From: Leidyana gryllorum EB-2025a
Lineage: Eukaryota > Apicomplexa
Direction of reading: 5' to 3'
Assembly (NCBI GenBank): GCA_048772705.1
Contig: JBLWGC010000177.1
Span: forward strand, 62,001 to 126,000
Length of the DNA stretch: 64,000 bases
Shown: positions 60,017-64,000 of the stretch, piece after piece
Layout of the letters: every line of letters begins with the position of its first letter
Position numbering within the stretch: position 1 is the stretch's first letter
Program-made: the position numbers and the translations under genes
Notes under the pieces: model-generated
What the model was told of the DNA's origin: nothing
Database searches by the model: none
Seen by the model: the letters and a program-made list of their open reading frames with translations, nothing else

Positions 60017-63000
60017 ATGACAGAGGTCTGGCACGAAGTGGAGTCTGAGGCTGCTTCACTCTGTTCGGCCAGGGAGACACCTCTGACATCCTTTCAGCTA
60101 GACACTGAAACCGGAGTTAGTAATCTCGCCACGACTACACCAGCAACCCTCAGTGTACCTAAGCAACTCCATACTCCACCGCAAGTCGACCACAGGACTT
60201 CGCCCTTCGCCTTCCCCCAAAGTGAGCCCATCCACAGAAGCTCTTCTCAACAAGACGATCAACTCAAGCGTAGCCCTCACGTCACATGGGGTGTCACTGT
60301 CACTGCCCCTTCCGCATGTTTCGGGGGGGATGAGACAATCATTCCTTCGTCTACGAGCCGTACCAATTCTCCGTCTCCCATCCACCATGGTGTAGAAGAA
60401 GAAGAAATCCTCGACTATATCGATGACGACGAGGAGGAGGAGTATGAGACTGATGGAGACGATGAAGATGACGATATGGAAGAAGAACGCATCTCACCAG
60501 AAAGCCATCCTGACGGCTCGAACGGGAAAATGGAAGCTCAAGGCAGCAGTGGTGGCGAGGCCAGTGCCACCAGCCAAGACGACGAGAGCGACGGTGAAGA
60601 TGCCATGGGAGATTACGACGACGTTGATTCCTCAGACTTTGACGATTATACTCCTCTCCCCTTTCTGACACGATCTCAACTGCCACACCTCAATTCACTC
60701 CCCAACCCTTTACTGCCCATCGAGGAGGAGGACACGGAAGATACTGCAATGGCAGAAGAGTTGCAGACGGGAACCCTCAACGCTCAAGACTCTGTTCAAC
60801 ACGGGGTGTATACACGTACCCCCGCAAATCCGGCTCCGAGTAACACAAAGGAAGAAGTTTATAGTGTCGCGACCGCCAAGTTCGGCGTCGACGATGCCGC
60901 CGTGCAGTCAGACGACGAACTCGAGCCCACTCAAATCCTGCCCACTACGACGATAGATCTTCTCGCTTCACCCCCCAGTGAGCGCAGTGATGCAGGTGGG
61001 GAGAGACGGGGGGAAACTGGGGATGTTTGGGTGCCAGAAGTTTTGACTGCTGACAAAGGGGGCGCCGACGCTGACATTGGCACTCGTCAATCTCCCCCCC
61101 TCAAACCCAATGGGGCCCACGAGACCCACACTGACAAGGCGGCGGTGTCTACACTGACAGAGTCGGCCGACATATGGTTGACTGGCAACAGTCAGTGTAG
61201 CCCTGCTGGTAGGGGTCTGACCAATGCGCTGCCGACTACGCAAGACGCAATTATAATAGAGTGTCTCTCGAGAGGCGGCCTTCAGTCTCAGAATCCACCA
61301 ATGGCTCAGGAACGAATATTTGGAGGGAATGCGATACCGTCCCAACCCCGCGTCCTTATAACAGTCACTGCAGATCCGGGCCCACCAGCGCCTCCACCGC
61401 CCCCCGATCCAGCGTCAAGTGGCACAGCCCTCAGCGGAAATGCCGCCGAGCCGCCCCCCATTCTTCCACCCTCCGAATCTGAACCCGTACGGACCTTCGG
61501 GTCAAATCCGACTCCAAACTGGGGTGTGTCCGGTAGTCTAAATCTAAGTGACGAGACTGACACTCCTATGGTGGAGGCACCATGTCGTGAGAGTGGTCAC
61601 ACTCCTTCACTCAACGTGGGGGAGAACGAGCGCTCATTCAGGCCGGATACTAGAAGTTCCACCGATTCCGATCGAGTTTCGATTCCCAATATGAAGACGA
61701 ACCATTTTCTGGGATCCTCTCCTCCCAGCTCACCTGGGTTTCACAAACAATTCGATCGGTCCTCCACCATGGACACGCTGTCTCACAAACTTGAAAGTGG
61801 TGGGAGCGGCCGTATGTTTGTATGTGGACTGCTCAGCTCCTCACACGGTGCATCACCCAGTGACGGGTCGGTGGCCGCCTGGAGAGAGGAGAGTACAGAT
61901 CTTCTGAATCAAGAAGTGATGATGGAAGAGTGTACGCCTGTCCATATGGGTGTGTCCCCAATGTGTCTCTCTCGAATAAAATGCGAAGAGTTCCCGGCGC
62001 CCAGTTCTCAGAAGTTTCAGTACAAAGAGGCCGAGAAGTCAATGAACAATGATCTTCCCACCGGGTTGAAACGGCGACGCTCTGTTATGGAAGCGGGGGT
62101 TCAAACGGTCCCGATCGACGATATGGCTGTCGCTTGGTGCCGCGGAGTGGACATTGGAGTGGAAGTATTGCCCCCGAAAAAGATACGCAGGATCGTTCAC
62201 GGTGCCGTCCGTGAAGAGGAAGAGGGCAGATCAGTGTCCTCATTCTTAGCTCGAACGGATTCATGCGCCATCTTTGTCAAAAATGAGGGATGGCGTCACT
62301 CGACTGTCGGCAAATCCACCACCCTCCAATTGCCACCTCCAGCACGCACCGCACGCCTCAGACCCGCCGGTAAGCAACAAGCGAGAGTCTGGGCCGACGA
62401 GCTAATCTCATGTCCCCTGTAGCTTCTCAGATTGTTGAGCTTCCCCGTACAATGGTGAAGGACGGCAATATGAGCATTGAGAGCAGCTTATCAACAGTTC
62501 TCATGTCAGCTGCCGATGATTTGGAACTATCGTTCTCCCGAGATGGCTTTGAATACAGAGTCTCAAAACATCGCAAAGATCGCGAAATCCACCTACCGCC
62601 GAAACCGGCTGTCAATCCTACACAAAATCTCATCCCAAATCCTGTCACTGCAGACACTCTTTGTGATGAATCCTTTGTCGGACAACAGGGATGGAACCAT
62701 CAGTCTCAGTTTGCGAAGATTGGTGCCTTCCCCCCGGCTCAAGCAGCAGCACCGTCCAGCTGTCATCCCCCTCAACAAGCCCCGCTGCCTCCCCAAGTGC
62801 CCTGCCAGGCGTCACAACGCGCTCCAGCAGAGCAGCCACCCCCGCCATCACTGCAGCACCCACAGCCGCAACCGACCCACCCTCAGCAACGGCCGCAACC
62901 ACAGCACCCACAGCACCCACAGACGCACCCGCCCCACCCTCAGCAACCGTCACCAGCTGACATACGCCCAGCTGGTACGGTTGCTGGGCCGCCACCACAG

Positions 63001-64000
63001 GCGGCAGCACAGGTCCCCTCTGTCGGTGTTCAGGGCCCCGCTGCCGTAGCAGTGGGACGCGTCATTCCACAGAATCCGGTATCGTCACAGTCAAGCGGCA
63101 CTCAGTCTGGGGGAGGCCCGGCGAGGCGAGAATGCCCCCCACCGGCTGAGAAGCGTCCACCACAACAGTCTGCTCCCGTGACGATCCCTGAGATCAGGAG
63201 GGCACCACCACCAGCTCAGACACGAGAGAATCAGGGTGGTGCGCCAGGGGCCCAAGCGCAGAATGGGTCTTCCAAGTTGTCTCAGCCGAAACAGGCGCAG
63301 TTTTACCCCCTTCGGTGTCCCCAAGTGTATCCATTGGCGGAGAAGATGGGTAAGCTGGTCGGAAATGAAGAGGCACGGCTATCTGTGGTCACTCAGCAGT
63401 CAAGCCATCAGACTTGTGTCGCAAGTGGGGTCGGTGGGGGAAAGGGGAACGAGGGTGTTGGTACGCGAAAGACCAGTGCACCCGAGAAGGATAAGGGTTT
63501 GAGAAAGTCTAACAACAAGGCGCGACGAGAAGAGTCTGATGCGGAGGCCGGGGAGGTAGTTGAGAGCGAGGCCTACGGATCGGGATCTGACACTGAAGAA
63601 GATGTAAGGGTTGGGGCGCGCGAGTCGGTTGCCACGACGACGACGACTGTGAGTTCTGCTCATAACGAGGAGGAGGTCGATTGCTCGGGCAAAAGGGGTG
63701 TGCACGGGAAGGTGGAGGGGCGGAAGTTATGTATAACACGAGTGCGGCCTCGTTGCCGCGGTGAGGCTGGTAATGCTCGAACATGGAGTCCGATGTATTA
63801 CGAGGACGTGTTTCCGCCGCCCGATCCCGAGGCGCGAAAAGCATTGAATATGATGTATCCGCGGTTCAAACAGTTTCGGGACTGTTTGACAAAGGAAGTG
63901 TTGTCTCGGGAACAAGCGTTCAAAGTGTTCGCGTTCTGGCTGGAGAGTCGGTGGCTTGCGATCATTGCGAAAAACGTCCACCCACACTTCCTGATTGCGA
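60017..64000 (+). CDS. Large low-complexity acidic/Gln-Pro-His-rich protein, 3' end outside window
   Basis: Exons 60017-62369 and 62423 to beyond 64000 (53-nt intron, phase 1). More than 1310 residues are visible and no stop occurs before the right edge. The first part is acidic (EEEEILDYIDDDEEEEYE) and Ser/Thr/Pro-rich. The middle is Gln/Pro/His-rich (QHPQPQPTHPQQRPQPQ). After 63650 it becomes more ordered (WSPMYYEDVFPPPDPEARKA, FRDCLTKEVLSREQAF, FAFWLESRWLAII). I recognise no domain. It starts 29 bp after the importin stop, in a different frame. A 23-nt intron could instead join it to the importin gene. Confidence 0.65.

Overview
This is a piece of a nuclear genome from a compact, intron-rich eukaryote, most likely a unicellular protist. 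Every recognisable gene is eukaryotic, including cytoplasmic dynein heavy chain, VPS4, CDC5L, importin-9-type karyopherin, PI-PLC and UTP4. About 75 short GT-AG introns can be placed; most are 35-67 nt and a few are 90-220 nt. Genes lie on both strands, often 18-110 bp apart. The HD2-type nucleoplasmin protein and the secreted/GPI-type enzymes would suit an alveolate-like protist, but the sequence alone does not fix the lineage and I leave it open. All exon joins are manual predictions from splice signals, phase matching and family similarity.

Layout. 1-679 (+): 3' end of an unknown gene. 770-11293 (+): four tandem F-box paralogues that share a C-terminal module I do not recognise; the fourth has a ~600-residue N-terminal extension. 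11747-13483 (+): VPS4 AAA ATPase, whose stop overlaps that of a convergent C2-domain gene (13480-14398, -). 14443-15681 (-): APRT and PP1 inhibitor-2, the latter divergent from UTP4 (15711-18299, +) with only 29 bp between start codons. 18357-39219 (-): a five-gene minus-strand block of secreted class-3 lipase, complete cytoplasmic dynein-1 heavy chain (16 exons, 4783 aa), HD2/nucleoplasmin-like protein, transaldolase and guanylate kinase. 39271-43780 (+): CDC5L and a degenerate adenylate-kinase-like protein. 43806-46757 (-): an RGG-rich protein and a METTL2/6/8-type tRNA methyltransferase. 46865-48718 (+): SUZ-domain protein and PAP2 lipid phosphatase. 48737-50304 (-): unknown gene with a possible N-myristoylation start. 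50349-64000 (+): PI-PLC (14 exons), GPI-type glycerophosphodiester phosphodiesterase, importin-9-like karyopherin and a large low-complexity protein running off the right edge.

The genes are mostly housekeeping: membrane traffic (VPS4, dynein), nucleotide salvage (APRT, guanylate kinase), splicing and ribosome biogenesis (CDC5L, UTP4), mRNA/tRNA handling (SUZ, RGG, METTL) and lipid signalling (PI-PLC, PAP2, GDPD, C2). There is no sign of an operon-like pathway, mobile element, CRISPR array or viral insertion. The most novel feature is the local F-box family with its conserved C-terminal module. Also notable are the extreme gene packing, frame-preserving introns, and a 23-nt intron-like sequence between the importin gene and its downstream neighbour.
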